Shown here piece after piece: positions 33,192 through 42,778 of a DNA stretch of 64,000 nt (its first letter is position 1; each line of letters starts with the position of its first letter). The DNA comes from an uncultured Clostridia bacterium (GTDB lineage Bacteria; Bacillota; Clostridia; Oscillospirales; Ruminococcaceae), in NCBI GenBank assembly GCA_947089135.1, contig CAMUJF010000003.1, positions 104,823 through 168,822 of the forward strand, read 5' to 3'. The notes under the pieces are model-generated. The model was not told where the DNA came from. It did no database searches and was given only the letters and a program-made list of their open reading frames with translations. The position numbers were made by a program, and so were the translations under genes.

Positions 33192-34475
33192 ATGGGTTTG
33201 GTTTCAACAAATAAAATTGACGCTACAAAATATGAGCTTGTTATCGGCGTTGACGCCGAGGGCTTTGAAAAGGCGCTTCAGAGCGCATATCTGAAAGCCA
33301 GAGGAAGAATCAATATTAACGGTTTCAGAAAGGGAAAAGCTCCCAGAAAAATGATTGAGCAGCTTTACGGAGAAAACGTTTTTTACGAGGACGCTGTAAA
33401 CGCTTTAGTAAGAACTGATATAACTAAAGTTCTTGAGGATGAGGATTACGACTTGATCGCAGCTCCCGAAATTGCTGTTGAGTCCGCAAACAAAGAGGAA
33501 GGCGTAAAATTTAAGGTTACCGTTACTGTAAAGCCCGAGGTTGAAATTTCTGACTATAAGGGTATAGAAGTTGAAAAAATTGTCAATGCTGTTACAGACG
33601 AGGATATTGATAAACAACTTCAGGCTCTCAGAGAGAGAAACGGGCGTCTTGTTACTGTTGAAGACAGACCGGCGGAAAACGGCGATGTTGCAGTTATTGA
33701 TTTTGAAGGCTTCAAGGACGGTGTTCCGTTTGATGGCGGCAAGGACGAAAATTACGAGCTTGCTCTCGGTTCCGGTACTTTTGTTCCCGGTTTTGAAGAA
33801 CAGATTGTTGGAAAAAGCACGGGCGAAGAGTTTACAATTAATGTAACTTTCCCTGAGAATTATCAAATGGAAGATATCGCAGGTCAGCTCTGTGAATTCA
33901 AGATCAAGCTTAATGAGATCAAGACCAAGGAGCTTCCCGATCTTGACGATGAGTTCGTTAAGGACGCTACTGAGTTTGAGACTATTGACGAACTTAAAAA
34001 TGATATGAGAACAAAGCTTGAAGAACGTTCTGCTAAAAATGCAGAAATGGACGCCGAAAACAAGATTTTTGAGTCTCTTATCGAAAAGATGACAGCTGAT
34101 ATCCCACAGATTATGTTTGAAAATAAGATCGACGAGATGGTCAGAGACTTTGAAATGCGTTTGTCGCAGCAGGGCCTTAATATGGAAATGTACCTGACAT
34201 ATACAAATATGGATATGTCAGCTTTCAGAAAAACCTTTGAGGATCAGGCTCAGAAGCAGGTTAAGGTTAGACTTGCGCTGGAGAAGATCGCTGCACTTGA
34301 AAATGTTGAGATATCCGATGAAAAGGCTGAGGATGAAATTTCCAGAATGGCTGAGCAGTACAACCTTACCGTTGAAAAGGTCAAGTCCGTAGTAAGCGTT
34401 AAGGCTGTAAAGGAAGATCTCAAGGTTGCGGAAGCCAGCAAGATCGTTCTTGATTCCGCAAAGATCAATGGCTGA
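33192..34475 (+). CDS. tig: Trigger factor
   Basis: Ribosome-bound folding chaperone and prolyl isomerase. The 427-residue protein has the ribosome-binding signature GFRKGKAPRKMIEQ near residue 42, the FKBP-like domain around residues 160-245 (VPGFEEQIVGKS) and the helical substrate-binding C-terminus. It is full length. The TTGGAGG before the ATG is strong. It heads the tig-clpP-clpX-lon-engB block, the standard Firmicute quality-control order. Confidence 0.97.
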   Translation: MGLVSTNKIDATKYELVIGVDAEGFEKALQSAYLKARGRININGFRKGKAPRKMIEQLYGENVFYEDAVNALVRTDITKVLEDEDYDLIAAPEIAVESANKEEGVKFKVTVTVKPEVEISDYKGIEVEKIVNAVTDEDIDKQLQALRERNGRLVTVEDRPAENGDVAVIDFEGFKDGVPFDGGKDENYELALGSGTFVPGFEEQIVGKSTGEEFTINVTFPENYQMEDIAGQLCEFKIKLNEIKTKELPDLDDEFVKDATEFETIDELKNDMRTKLEERSAKNAEMDAENKIFESLIEKMTADIPQIMFENKIDEMVRDFEMRLSQQGLNMEMYLTYTNMDMSAFRKTFEDQAQKQVKVRLALEKIAALENVEISDEKAEDEISRMAEQYNLTVEKVKSVVSVKAVKEDLKVAEASKIVLDSAKING

Positions 34476-34482
34476 AAAGGCT

Positions 34483-34618
34483 GAGCTTTTTGTTATTGCT
34501 GTCATATTCTGACAGTGCAAGCAAAGCTCTTCCGGGGGATTCTGGGTAACGTTTTATGCTGTTGCCTGCTGCCCAATAGCTGATTCGCAAACCATCTTTC
34601 CGCAGAAGGATGGTTTGC
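34483..34618. other. Structured intergenic segment between tig and clpP
   Basis: Three stems are visible. GAGCTTT (34483-34489) with AAAGCTC (34523-34529) encloses a TTGCTGTCA/TGACAGTGCAA hairpin. A TGGG...CCCA pair (34543-34575) encloses GTAAC/GTTGC. GCAAACCATC (34587-34596) with GATGGTTTGC (34609-34618) ends in TTGCTTGCTT, which may be a weak terminator or attenuator. No gene is seen. A related stretch, TGGGCAACCGTG...GCTGCTG, occurs downstream of clpX. Confidence 0.55.
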
Positions 34619-34653
34619 TTGCTTAAATACGTCTGCGGAGAATTGAGGTTTTT

Positions 34654-35241
34654 ATGAGCTTAGTACCTTACGTTGTCAGACAGACAGGACGAGGAGAGCG
34701 TTCCCAGGACATTTTTTCAATGCTTCTGGAGGACAGGATCGTTATGCTTTCCGAAGAGGTAAATGATACTTCGGCAAGCCTGGTGGTTTCTCAGCTTTTG
34801 TATTTGGAAAGTCAGGATCCCGAAAAGGATATCTGTCTTTACATCAATAGCCCCGGAGGCTCTGTTACTGCCGGAATGGCTATTTATGACACAATGCAGT
34901 ATATCAAATGTGATGTATCTACGATATGTATAGGTCTTGCCGCCTCTATGGGAGCCTTTCTTCTTTCGTCGGGTGCAAAGGGTAAGAGACTTGCCCTTCC
35001 AAATGCTGAAATAATGATCCATCAGCCTTTGATTTCGGGAGGATTGTCCGGTCAGTGCACCGATATAAAAATACGTTCCGACCATCTGGTCAGAACAAGG
35101 GAAAACCTGAACCGTATTATTGCTCAGAATACAGGAAAGCCTATAGAAACTATCCGCGAGGATACGGAGCGAGATAATTTTATGAGCGCAGCAGAGGCTG
35201 CCGAGTACGGTTTGGTTGACAAAGTTATTTTTACAAGATAA
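34654..35241 (+). CDS. clpP: ATP-dependent Clp protease proteolytic subunit
   Basis: The 195-residue serine protease has ASMGAFLLSSGAKG with the catalytic serine near residue 97, MIHQPLISGG with the histidine near residue 122, and the aspartate in ERDNFM near residue 172. It forms the 14-mer chamber used with ClpX, the next gene 16 bases on. Confidence 0.98.
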   Translation: MSLVPYVVRQTGRGERSQDIFSMLLEDRIVMLSEEVNDTSASLVVSQLLYLESQDPEKDICLYINSPGGSVTAGMAIYDTMQYIKCDVSTICIGLAASMGAFLLSSGAKGKRLALPNAEIMIHQPLISGGLSGQCTDIKIRSDHLVRTRENLNRIIAQNTGKPIETIREDTERDNFMSAAEAAEYGLVDKVIFTR

Positions 35242-35257
35242 GTTTGGAGTTTAATAT

Positions 35258-36529
35258 ATGGCCGGAAATGATAGAAGTATGAAAAGATGCAGTTTTTGCG
35301 GCAATCCCGAAAGCAAGGTTTTGAATATGTTTTCGGCAGGCGCGTGCAATATTTGCGATAATTGCGTGACTTATTGCTATGAAATGCTTGTTGCAAACGA
35401 TTTGGTTCCCGGCTATGCCGAAAACCGAAATGTCAAGCCTCAGCCGCTGAAGCCTGTTAAACTGATGAAGCCAGCGGAAATAAAAAAATATCTTGACGAA
35501 TATGTTATTGGTCAGGACGAAGCGAAAATCGCGCTTTCCGTTGCGGTTTACAATCACTATAAGCGCATAAACAGTCAAATGGATACCGATGATGTTGAGC
35601 TTCAGAAGAGCAATGTTATTCTTGTAGGTCCTACGGGAGTCGGAAAAACTATTCTCGCCCAGACTCTTGCAAAAATTTTGCAGGTTCCTTTTGCCATTGC
35701 GGATGCCACTACTCTTACCGAGGCCGGATATGTGGGCGACGATGTTGAGAACGTCCTTGTACGGCTTCTTCAGGCTGCCGATTTCAACGTTGAAGCCGCT
35801 CAGCGGGGAATTATTTACATTGATGAGATCGATAAGATAGCAAGGAAGTCCGAGAACACTTCCATTACGCGCGATGTCAGCGGTGAGGGCGTTCAGCAGG
35901 CGCTTCTCAAAATAGTTGAGGGAACAGTTTCAAATGTTCCTCCACAGGGAGGAAGAAAACACCCTAATCAGGAGTTTATCCATGTTGACACTAAAAATAT
36001 CCTGTTTATCTGCGGCGGAGCCTTTGACGGACTTGACAGAATCATTCAGAAGCGCACGGAATCGTCGTCTCTGGGATTCGGAGCGGATATCAAAACAAGG
36101 GCTGAAAAGGCAAGCGGTATTTACAAGGAAGTTATTCACCAGGATTTTGTTAAATACGGAATGATTCCCGAGCTTGTTGGACGTATGCCTGTGATAACCG
36201 TTCTTGACGAGCTTGACGAGCATATGCTGACAAGAATTCTTACAGAACCGAAAAACTCACTTGTAAAGCAGTATAAAAAACTGTTTGAGCTTGACGGTAT
36301 TGAGCTTAACTTTGAATCTGAGGCATTGAAGGCGATTGCCAAAAAAGCAATCGACCAGAAAACAGGTGCGCGCGGTTTACGCTCGATTGTTGAGAAAATT
36401 TTGCAGCAATCGATGTTTGATCTGCCCTCCGATAATGAAGTTTGCGGTCTTACAGTTACGGAGGATTGTATTACTGAAGATGTGAAGCCTTTGGCAAAAA
36501 TCGGGAAAAAGAAAATTTTAAAGAAGTAA
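35258..36529 (+). CDS. clpX: ATP-dependent Clp protease ATP-binding subunit
   Basis: Unfolds substrates and feeds them to ClpP. The 423-residue protein has the zinc finger CSFCGNPE...CNICDNCV at 12-40, Walker A GPTGVGKTILAQ near residue 125, Walker B IIYIDEIDKIA near residue 190 and the IGF-type ClpP loop replaced by SSLGFGADI near residue 270. Full length. Translated just after clpP. Confidence 0.98.
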   Translation: MAGNDRSMKRCSFCGNPESKVLNMFSAGACNICDNCVTYCYEMLVANDLVPGYAENRNVKPQPLKPVKLMKPAEIKKYLDEYVIGQDEAKIALSVAVYNHYKRINSQMDTDDVELQKSNVILVGPTGVGKTILAQTLAKILQVPFAIADATTLTEAGYVGDDVENVLVRLLQAADFNVEAAQRGIIYIDEIDKIARKSENTSITRDVSGEGVQQALLKIVEGTVSNVPPQGGRKHPNQEFIHVDTKNILFICGGAFDGLDRIIQKRTESSSLGFGADIKTRAEKASGIYKEVIHQDFVKYGMIPELVGRMPVITVLDELDEHMLTRILTEPKNSLVKQYKKLFELDGIELNFESEALKAIAKKAIDQKTGARGLRSIVEKILQQSMFDLPSDNEVCGLTVTEDCITEDVKPLAKIGKKKILKK

Positions 36530-36534
36530 AACTC

Positions 36535-36636
36535 AAAATGCGCTTTTTGATTTCATTTAAATTTATGTTTGGAGGGTGGGCAACCGTGCTTTGCTGCTGT
36601 TTCCAAATATAGATTCTGTATCAGAAAGCGCATTTT
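36535..36636. other. Long-range inverted repeat after clpX
   Basis: AAAATGCGCTTT-T-TGAT (36535-36551) is matched by ATCA-G-AAAGCGCATTTT (36620-36636), 16 of 17 positions paired, enclosing a 68-base segment with GGAGGGTGGGCAACCGTGCTTTGCTGCTG. The 5' arm ends in TTTTTG, so the arms may also act in termination. The rest of the 351-base gap to lon holds only the lon promoter. No coding region is seen. Confidence 0.6.
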
Positions 36637-36716
36637 CAGTTAATTTATTGTATGTAATTATTCATATTTTTTTTGCGGAGACGATAAATACTAAATTTGT
36701 TATCTTAAATTGTTAC

Positions 36717-36745
36717 TTGAAAAATTAGAAGATATAATATATAAT
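36717..36745 (+). promoter_or_regulatory. Promoter of lon
   Basis: TTGAAA and a perfect TATAAT with a 17-base spacer. The leader is about 125 bases and contains an AAAAACGCAGC...-type AT-rich stretch. No CIRCE or CtsR heptad repeat was recognised next to it. Confidence 0.75.
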
Positions 36746-36880
36746 AGATAGTGTACTATTCTAATTTGCATAAAAACGCAGCTTAAAAATCAGCGCAATA
36801 CATAAAGGCAGGAGCTTGCTTGGTTTTTATGCATATTGGAAGCGATAATTTATGTCGATTTTTCGACGCAGGAGGTTATT

Positions 36881-39292
36881 ATGAGGACAAAGCTTGAGAA
36901 AACTGCTGTGCCGGCTTTGGCTATGAGAGGCGTGGTGGTTTTCCCCAATATAGTTATGCATTTTGACGTATCCCGGGAGAAGTCGGAATCTGCGCTCAAG
37001 GCGGCTTTGAAAAATGACAAAATGATTTTTCTTGCTACCCAAAGGGACGACGCAGTGGAAGAACCGTCGGTTAAAGATCTGTATCAGGTAGGCGTTGTTG
37101 CCGAGATAAGACAGACTCTTAAAGGTGCGGACGGTATCACCCGCGTTCTTGTGGAGGGAAAATACAGGGCTAAGCTGGTTGATATTATTCAGAGCGAGCC
37201 ATATCTTGTCGCGGAGGTCAAGCCGTTTCCTGAGATAACCAGGCTGCGTACGGACGAAATAGAGATCGAGGCTGTTATCCGTGCGATAAAGCAGTCTTTC
37301 TATCAGTACTCAATGCTTATGCCGAGAATGCCTAAGGAGCTTGTTTCTTCCATAATGGACGAAAAAGATCCGTTCAAGGTCTTTGAAACGCTTGTATTCA
37401 ACATTCCTTTAGCGGTTGAAGATAAAGAAATGCTCCTTGAGGAAAGTCACATAATTTCACGTTTGGGTATGCTTCTGGCGATGATATCGCGCGAGGTCGA
37501 AGTACTTGACATCGAACGTCATATACAGGCGCGGGTGCGCGATCAGATAGACAACAGCCAGCGGGAGTATTATCTGCGCGAGCAAATGAAAGCTATAGCA
37601 AGTCAGCTCGGCGAGGACGAGGAATATCAGGACGAGATAGACGAATACACCGAAGCTATAATGAAGCTTGACCTTTCAGAAGAAACAAGGACTAAGCTTT
37701 TGAAGGAGGCAGACAGGCTTAACAAAATGTCACAGTCTTCTCAGGAAGCGTTTGTTATACGCAACTATCTGGACAACGTTTTGGAGCTGCCGTGGAATAA
37801 ATCCACAAAGGACAAAAACGATATAAATAAGGTAAAAGCAGCTCTCGATAAGGATCACTACGGTCTCGAAAAGGTCAAGGAAAGAATTTTAGAGAACATT
37901 GCGGTTAGAGAGCTTAAACCTGATATCAAGGGACAGATAATATGTCTGGTCGGACCTCCGGGCGTTGGCAAGACTTCTATAGGAAAATCCATTGCTTCAG
38001 CTCTTGGAAAGAAATACCAGAGGGTTTCTCTCGGCGGCGTTCGGGATGAATCCGATATCCGCGGACACAGAAAGACATACATAGGTGCAATGCCCGGCAG
38101 AATAATCAATGCCATGAAGCTTGCGGGAAGCAACAATCCGCTGATACTTCTTGACGAGATCGACAAGCTTACTCACGATATGAGGGGAGACCCCTCTTCT
38201 GCGCTTTTGGAAGTCCTTGACAGTGAGCAGAACAGCGCTTTCCGCGATCACTATATTGAAGTACCCTTTGATTTGAGCAACGTTCTTTTCGTAACGACTG
38301 CAAATACTACTCAGACTATTGATCCTCCGCTTCTTGACCGTATGGATGTTATCGAGATCACAAGTTATACCCGTGAGGAAAAGTTCCATATCGCAAAGGA
38401 ACATCTTGTTCCTAAGCAGCTTAAAGCAAACGGTCTGAAATCGGTAATGCTGAAGTTTTCCGACGACGCGCTTTACACCATTATAGACAACTACACCAAG
38501 GAAGCGGGCGTAAGAACCCTTGAACGCCGCATTGCCGAGCTGTGCAGGAAATCCGCCAAGCTGATAGTAAGCGGTGAAAAGAAATCCGTACGAATCGGCG
38601 AAAGAAATATCGAGCAGTTCCTCGGAGCGAAAAAATATCTTGACGACGAGTATTCCAAGAGCAATGAGATCGGTTTGGTAAACGGTCTTGCATGGACGTC
38701 TGTTGGCGGCGTTATCATGCCGCTGGAGGTTTCCGTATTTGACGGAAAGGGAACTATTGAGACTACCGGATCTTTGGGAGACGTTATGAAAGAAAGTGCG
38801 AAGATCGCCGTCAGCTATGTCAGAGGAATTTCCGATAAGTACGGTATATCTTCCGACTTCTACAAGGAAAAAGATATTCATATCCACGCGCCCGAGGGAG
38901 CTACTCCCAAGGACGGACCGTCGGCGGGCGTAACTATGACAACGGCTTTGGTGTCAGCACTGGCAAATATTCCCGTCCGTCACGATGTTGCAATGACGGG
39001 GGAGATAACGCTTCACGGCAAGGTACTTCCTATCGGTGGTCTGCGCGAGAAAACAATGGCTGCCTATAAGGCGGGCATGAAAACGGTTATCATTCCTGCG
39101 GCTAACAAGGGTGATTTAGAGGAAGTAGACAAGGTAGTAAGGGAAAATATTGATTTTGCGTACGCTGAAAGGATATCCGACGTTCTTGAAATTGCTCTTG
39201 AAAAGACCGAGCCGAGGTATATCAAGCCAAAGCGTTCGGAGAGCAGCGAAAGCCGTGACAGCAGGGAGAACCGCAGCGTGGCAAGCTCATGA
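36881..39292 (+). CDS. lon: ATP-dependent protease Lon
   Basis: Degrades misfolded and regulatory proteins. The 803-residue LonA has the N-terminal substrate domain (begins LEKTAVPALAMRGVVVFPN), Walker A GPPGVGKTS near residue 365, Walker B ILLDEIDKL near residue 424, and the serine-lysine dyad in KDGPSAGV near residue 686 and the lysine further on in IPAANKGD. The start at ATG 36881 is set by AGGAGG six bases upstream; an earlier in-frame codon lacks this. The Ser/Arg-rich tail (SESSESRDSRENRS) is unusual. Confidence 0.97.
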   Translation: MRTKLEKTAVPALAMRGVVVFPNIVMHFDVSREKSESALKAALKNDKMIFLATQRDDAVEEPSVKDLYQVGVVAEIRQTLKGADGITRVLVEGKYRAKLVDIIQSEPYLVAEVKPFPEITRLRTDEIEIEAVIRAIKQSFYQYSMLMPRMPKELVSSIMDEKDPFKVFETLVFNIPLAVEDKEMLLEESHIISRLGMLLAMISREVEVLDIERHIQARVRDQIDNSQREYYLREQMKAIASQLGEDEEYQDEIDEYTEAIMKLDLSEETRTKLLKEADRLNKMSQSSQEAFVIRNYLDNVLELPWNKSTKDKNDINKVKAALDKDHYGLEKVKERILENIAVRELKPDIKGQIICLVGPPGVGKTSIGKSIASALGKKYQRVSLGGVRDESDIRGHRKTYIGAMPGRIINAMKLAGSNNPLILLDEIDKLTHDMRGDPSSALLEVLDSEQNSAFRDHYIEVPFDLSNVLFVTTANTTQTIDPPLLDRMDVIEITSYTREEKFHIAKEHLVPKQLKANGLKSVMLKFSDDALYTIIDNYTKEAGVRTLERRIAELCRKSAKLIVSGEKKSVRIGERNIEQFLGAKKYLDDEYSKSNEIGLVNGLAWTSVGGVIMPLEVSVFDGKGTIETTGSLGDVMKESAKIAVSYVRGISDKYGISSDFYKEKDIHIHAPEGATPKDGPSAGVTMTTALVSALANIPVRHDVAMTGEITLHGKVLPIGGLREKTMAAYKAGMKTVIIPAANKGDLEEVDKVVRENIDFAYAERISDVLEIALEKTEPRYIKPKRSESSESRDSRENRSVASS

Positions 39293-39329
39293 ATTAATGC
39301 GTATAGGACAAGTGAAAGGAACGTACTAT

Positions 39330-39923
39330 ATGAATTTTAACAAAGCGGAGTTTTACGCTTCATACGGCAGATTTGACCAGATACCCGAGTGTGAAAAGCC
39401 TGAAGTGGCTTTTTCGGGACGCTCAAACGTTGGAAAGTCCTCTCTTATAAATAAAATTTTCAACAGAAAAAATCTTGCGCGGGTATCTTCCGTTCCCGGC
39501 AAGACAGCCACTATAAATTTTTATTCTGTGGACGGTATTTATCTGGCGGATCTGCCGGGGTACGGCTATGCAAAGATTTCAAAAAGCGACAAGCAGCGTT
39601 GGTCGGGGCTTATAGAGGGATATCTGACGTCCGACAGGGATATAGCTCTCGTTATGCAGCTTGTGGATATGCGGCACCCGCCTTCCGCGGACGATTTGCA
39701 TATGATCAATTTTCTTATTGAACGCGAACAGCCCTTTGTAATTATTTTTACAAAGGCGGATAAGCTTTCCAAGCGTCAGCGCGAGGAGCGTATGGAGGGT
39801 TTTGCTAAAGAGATACCGTACTTTGACGTTATCGAAACGATAGCATTTTCCGCTGTTACCGGCGAGGGCGCGGAGGATATACGTGCTGTCATAGAAGAAG
39901 CTGTTTTATTGGAAAATGAATGA
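39330..39923 (+). CDS. engB: Ribosome biogenesis GTPase YsxC/EngB
   Basis: An essential GTPase for 50S assembly. The 197-residue protein has GRSNVGKSSLINKI near residue 29, the switch PGKTATINFY near residue 56, DLPGYGYA near residue 73 and FTKADK near residue 140. The start at 39330 has GAAAGGA upstream; a longer frame begins inside lon without a ribosome site. The lon-engB order matches B. subtilis. Confidence 0.96.
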   Translation: MNFNKAEFYASYGRFDQIPECEKPEVAFSGRSNVGKSSLINKIFNRKNLARVSSVPGKTATINFYSVDGIYLADLPGYGYAKISKSDKQRWSGLIEGYLTSDRDIALVMQLVDMRHPPSADDLHMINFLIEREQPFVIIFTKADKLSKRQREERMEGFAKEIPYFDVIETIAFSAVTGEGAEDIRAVIEEAVLLENE

Positions 39924-40033
39924 GAGCGGTTTAATATATGCACAATTGACGCAGTAAATGGCGAAGTTTTGTTTTGAATAGATTTGTTTTGCAGGAGATA
40001 ATAAAAATCCTGCAAAAATTTTCTGCATTTATA

Positions 40034-40062
40034 TTGACAAATTTTGAAAGATTGTGTATTAT
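40034..40062 (+). promoter_or_regulatory. Promoter of the GNAT-lysA transcript
   Basis: TTGACA and TATTAT with a 17-base spacer; a TATAAT three bases later gives a spacer of 20. Confidence 0.7.
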
Positions 40063-40126
40063 AATAATTGGATGCTATTTGTAAATCGGTATGGCAAAAC
40101 TGCGGTACGAAAGTTGGAAAAATAAT

Positions 40127-40627
40127 ATGGAAATAACCTACAGGCTTGCCGTGATAAGCGATATTGACGAAGTTTGCGGATTGATAGGCAGAGCCATTGA
40201 TACAATGGAAAATAATCGCATATTTCAGTGGGACGAGTTGTATCCGACACGAAAGGATTTTATCGGAGACATAGCTAAAGGCGAGTTATTTGTTGGTATT
40301 ATGAACAGCGAAATTGCAGTGGTATATACGGTTAACAAAGAATGCGACGTAGCATATGATTATTGCAGTTGGAAATATACCGACTGCGAATATAGAATTA
40401 TTCATAGGCTGTGTGTTGATCCCAAATATCAAAACATGGGAATAGCTAAACGGACATTATATTATATTGAAAAGGAACTGAAAGAAAAATCCGTTGAGGC
40501 AGTAAGACTTGATGTTTTCGGTAATAATCCGTTTGCAGCGGCGTTATACTTAAATAACGGATATGAAAAGGCGGGAACTGCCGATTGGCGTAAGGGTCGG
40601 TTTTGGCTTATGGAAAAGCATCTATGA
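40127..40627 (+). CDS. GNAT family acetyltransferase
   Basis: A 166-residue protein with the GNAT core: N-terminal strand ITYRLAVISDIDEV, the acetyl-CoA binding stretch IHRLCVDPKYQNMGIAKRTL near residue 90 and LDVFGNNPFAAALYLNNGYEKAG near residue 127. The substrate is unknown. ATG 40127 is favoured over ATG 40091, which has no ribosome site; the evidence for either is modest. Confidence 0.85.
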   Translation: MEITYRLAVISDIDEVCGLIGRAIDTMENNRIFQWDELYPTRKDFIGDIAKGELFVGIMNSEIAVVYTVNKECDVAYDYCSWKYTDCEYRIIHRLCVDPKYQNMGIAKRTLYYIEKELKEKSVEAVRLDVFGNNPFAAALYLNNGYEKAGTADWRKGRFWLMEKHL

Positions 40628-40669
40628 TACCGCTCCGAACGAGTTCCAGATATTGAAAGGAGTATAAAA

Positions 40670-41968
40670 ATGTTTGTATCAAAAAATTTATCGGTAAATG
40701 AAAAGGGACATCTTACTATAGGCGGACTTGATACTGTTGATCTTGCAAAGAAGTACGGCACACCGCTTTATGTTATGGACGAGGATTTGCTCCGCGAAAA
40801 CTGCAGAAGATTTAAGAAGTCAATTGATAACTATTACGGCGGTGCGGGATTGGTATGTTATGCCAGCAAAACCTTTTGCTGCAGGGAGATATGCAGAATC
40901 GCCATGAACGAAGGTTTGGGACTGGATGTGGTTTCCGGAGGAGAACTTTATACTGCGGCAAGCGTGGGTTTCCCCATGGAAAAGGTATGCTTTCACGGAA
41001 ACAATAAAACCGACGATGAGCTTTCGATGGCTCTTGAAAAAAATGTCGGCAGAATAATAGTGGACAATATTTTTGAACTTGAGCGTCTTAACGGACTTGC
41101 CTGCAAGAGCGGTACAAAGGCGAATATTATGTTTAGGATAAAGCCCGGCATTGACGCGCATACACATGATTTTATCAGAACGGGACAGATAGACAGCAAA
41201 TTCGGTTTCGCTCTTGAAACGGGAGAAGCCTTTGAGGCTGTCAAAAAAGCTATTGCCCTTGATCATATTGATTTGGTAGGACTTCATTGTCATATAGGAA
41301 GTCAGATTTTTGACATAGACCCGTTTGTCCTTGCCGCCGAGGTAATGATGAATCTTATTGCTCAAATAAGAGACGAGCTTGGTTACGAAGTAAAGGAGCT
41401 TAACTTAGGCGGAGGATTCGGCATCAAATATACTGATGCAGACTCGCCTGTACCTTATGATAATTACATGGAAAAGGTATCTGAAAAGGTAAAAAATGTC
41501 TGTGCTGAGAAAAATCTTAAGCTGCCTTTTATCCTTATCGAGCCCGGACGGTCTATTGCGGGACCTGCCGGCATAACCCTGTACGCTGTTGGCGGTATCA
41601 AGCATATTCCAAATATCCGCACCTACATTTCCGTTGACGGGGGAATGGGTGATAATCCCAGATATGCGCTTTATAAGTCCAAGTATGACTTTGTAAATGC
41701 GGGGAAGGCTTCTGAGCCTAAGAGCGAGACTGTTACAGTGGCGGGAAAATGCTGTGAAAGCGGAGACCTGCTCGGAGAGGGCGTTCCCATTCAGCACACT
41801 GAGGAGGGAGATATAATTGCGGTTCTTGCAACGGGAGCTTATAATTACTCCATGTCCTCGAACTATAACCGTATACCCAAACCGCCTGTTGTTATGGTAA
41901 AGAACGGTACATCAAGAGTTATCGTAAAGAGAGAGACTCTTGATGATATTGTCAGAAACGATATATAA
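40670..41968 (+). CDS. lysA: Diaminopimelate decarboxylase
   Basis: Last step of lysine synthesis, meso-diaminopimelate to lysine. The 432-residue protein has the PLP lysine in CYASKTFCC near residue 62, the GLHCHIGSQ motif near residue 204, GGGFGIKY near residue 247, EPGRSIAGPAG near residue 289 and the CCESGDLLGEG block near residue 362. Full length. AAAGGAG lies before the ATG. Confidence 0.97.
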   Translation: MFVSKNLSVNEKGHLTIGGLDTVDLAKKYGTPLYVMDEDLLRENCRRFKKSIDNYYGGAGLVCYASKTFCCREICRIAMNEGLGLDVVSGGELYTAASVGFPMEKVCFHGNNKTDDELSMALEKNVGRIIVDNIFELERLNGLACKSGTKANIMFRIKPGIDAHTHDFIRTGQIDSKFGFALETGEAFEAVKKAIALDHIDLVGLHCHIGSQIFDIDPFVLAAEVMMNLIAQIRDELGYEVKELNLGGGFGIKYTDADSPVPYDNYMEKVSEKVKNVCAEKNLKLPFILIEPGRSIAGPAGITLYAVGGIKHIPNIRTYISVDGGMGDNPRYALYKSKYDFVNAGKASEPKSETVTVAGKCCESGDLLGEGVPIQHTEEGDIIAVLATGAYNYSMSSNYNRIPKPPVVMVKNGTSRVIVKRETLDDIVRNDI

Positions 41969-41981
41969 TGGTACTTTGAAT

Positions 41982-42635
41982 ATGGTAGACATTAATAGAT
42001 GGATAAATAACTTTTCTAAAGTTTTACAGCAAACTTTTGGAACGCGCATATGGTTTGTAGGACTCCAGGGCAGCTATGGTCGTGGAGAAGCGACAGAGAC
42101 AAGCGATATAGATCTTGTTGTGATACTGGACGAGGTATTGCCGGAAGATATCCGGACTTACGGCAAAATGCTTGACGGACTTCCGAACCGTGAGTTTGTT
42201 TGCGGATTTTTCAGCGGCAGAAACGAACTTAACAATTGGGAACCGTCCGACCTGTTTCAGTTTTTTTACGATACAGTTCCGATTATCGGCAGTCTTGACG
42301 AGCTTTTGCAGTATATTGACGATTTCGCTGTTGACCGTGCGGTCAGAATAGGCGCCTGCAATATCTATCACGGCTGCGTTCATAATATGCTGTACGAGAA
42401 AAGCGAGGATATCCTCCGCGGGTTGTATAAATCAGCTTCGTTTGTTGTGCAGGCTGTTTATTTCAGGCAAACAGGGAAATACGTTAAGCTTCAAAAAGAA
42501 CTTTTTGATTTGGCAAACACGGACGAGCAGGCTATTATCGGGACGTTCCTAAATTTAAAAAGCGGCGGTAAGGCGGATTTTGAAAAAATGTCAGAGACGC
42601 TGTTCCTTTGGGCAAAAAAACTGATAGGTCAATAA
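41982..42635 (+). CDS. Nucleotidyltransferase-domain protein
   Basis: A 217-residue protein with the nucleotidyltransferase motif GSYGRGEATETSDIDLVV near residue 29 (GS...D-x-D metal site) and a helical C-terminal part like aminoglycoside or kanamycin nucleotidyltransferases and of HEPN-containing relatives. No resistance role can be assigned. The start is uncertain: ATG 41982 has a weak ribosome site, and TTG 41940 or ATG 41943 inside lysA are alternatives. Confidence 0.72.
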   Translation: MVDINRWINNFSKVLQQTFGTRIWFVGLQGSYGRGEATETSDIDLVVILDEVLPEDIRTYGKMLDGLPNREFVCGFFSGRNELNNWEPSDLFQFFYDTVPIIGSLDELLQYIDDFAVDRAVRIGACNIYHGCVHNMLYEKSEDILRGLYKSASFVVQAVYFRQTGKYVKLQKELFDLANTDEQAIIGTFLNLKSGGKADFEKMSETLFLWAKKLIGQ

Positions 42636-42666
42636 AAATGTTCTTACAGAAAAATTGAAAAAACTC

Positions 42667-42695
42667 TTTACTTTTTCACTATAATATGTTAAAAT
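42667..42695 (+). promoter_or_regulatory. Promoter of yerC
   Basis: TTTACT and TAAAAT with a 17-base spacer; TTGAAA 42655 with TATAAT 42680 (spacer 19) overlaps it. A hairpin GTAAGCAAG/CTTGCTGTTAC follows within the leader. Confidence 0.6.
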
Positions 42696-42778
42696 AACTG
42701 TAAGCAAGCTTCCTTGCTGTTACATTATCCTGATTTGAGAACAAGATCAGTATTACAACAAGAAAGGAACATTTCAAT

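Noticed and set aside
39150..39329. A long N-terminal extension of engB inside lon
   Set aside because: It has no ribosome site and the family starts at ATG 39330, which has GAAAGGA upstream.
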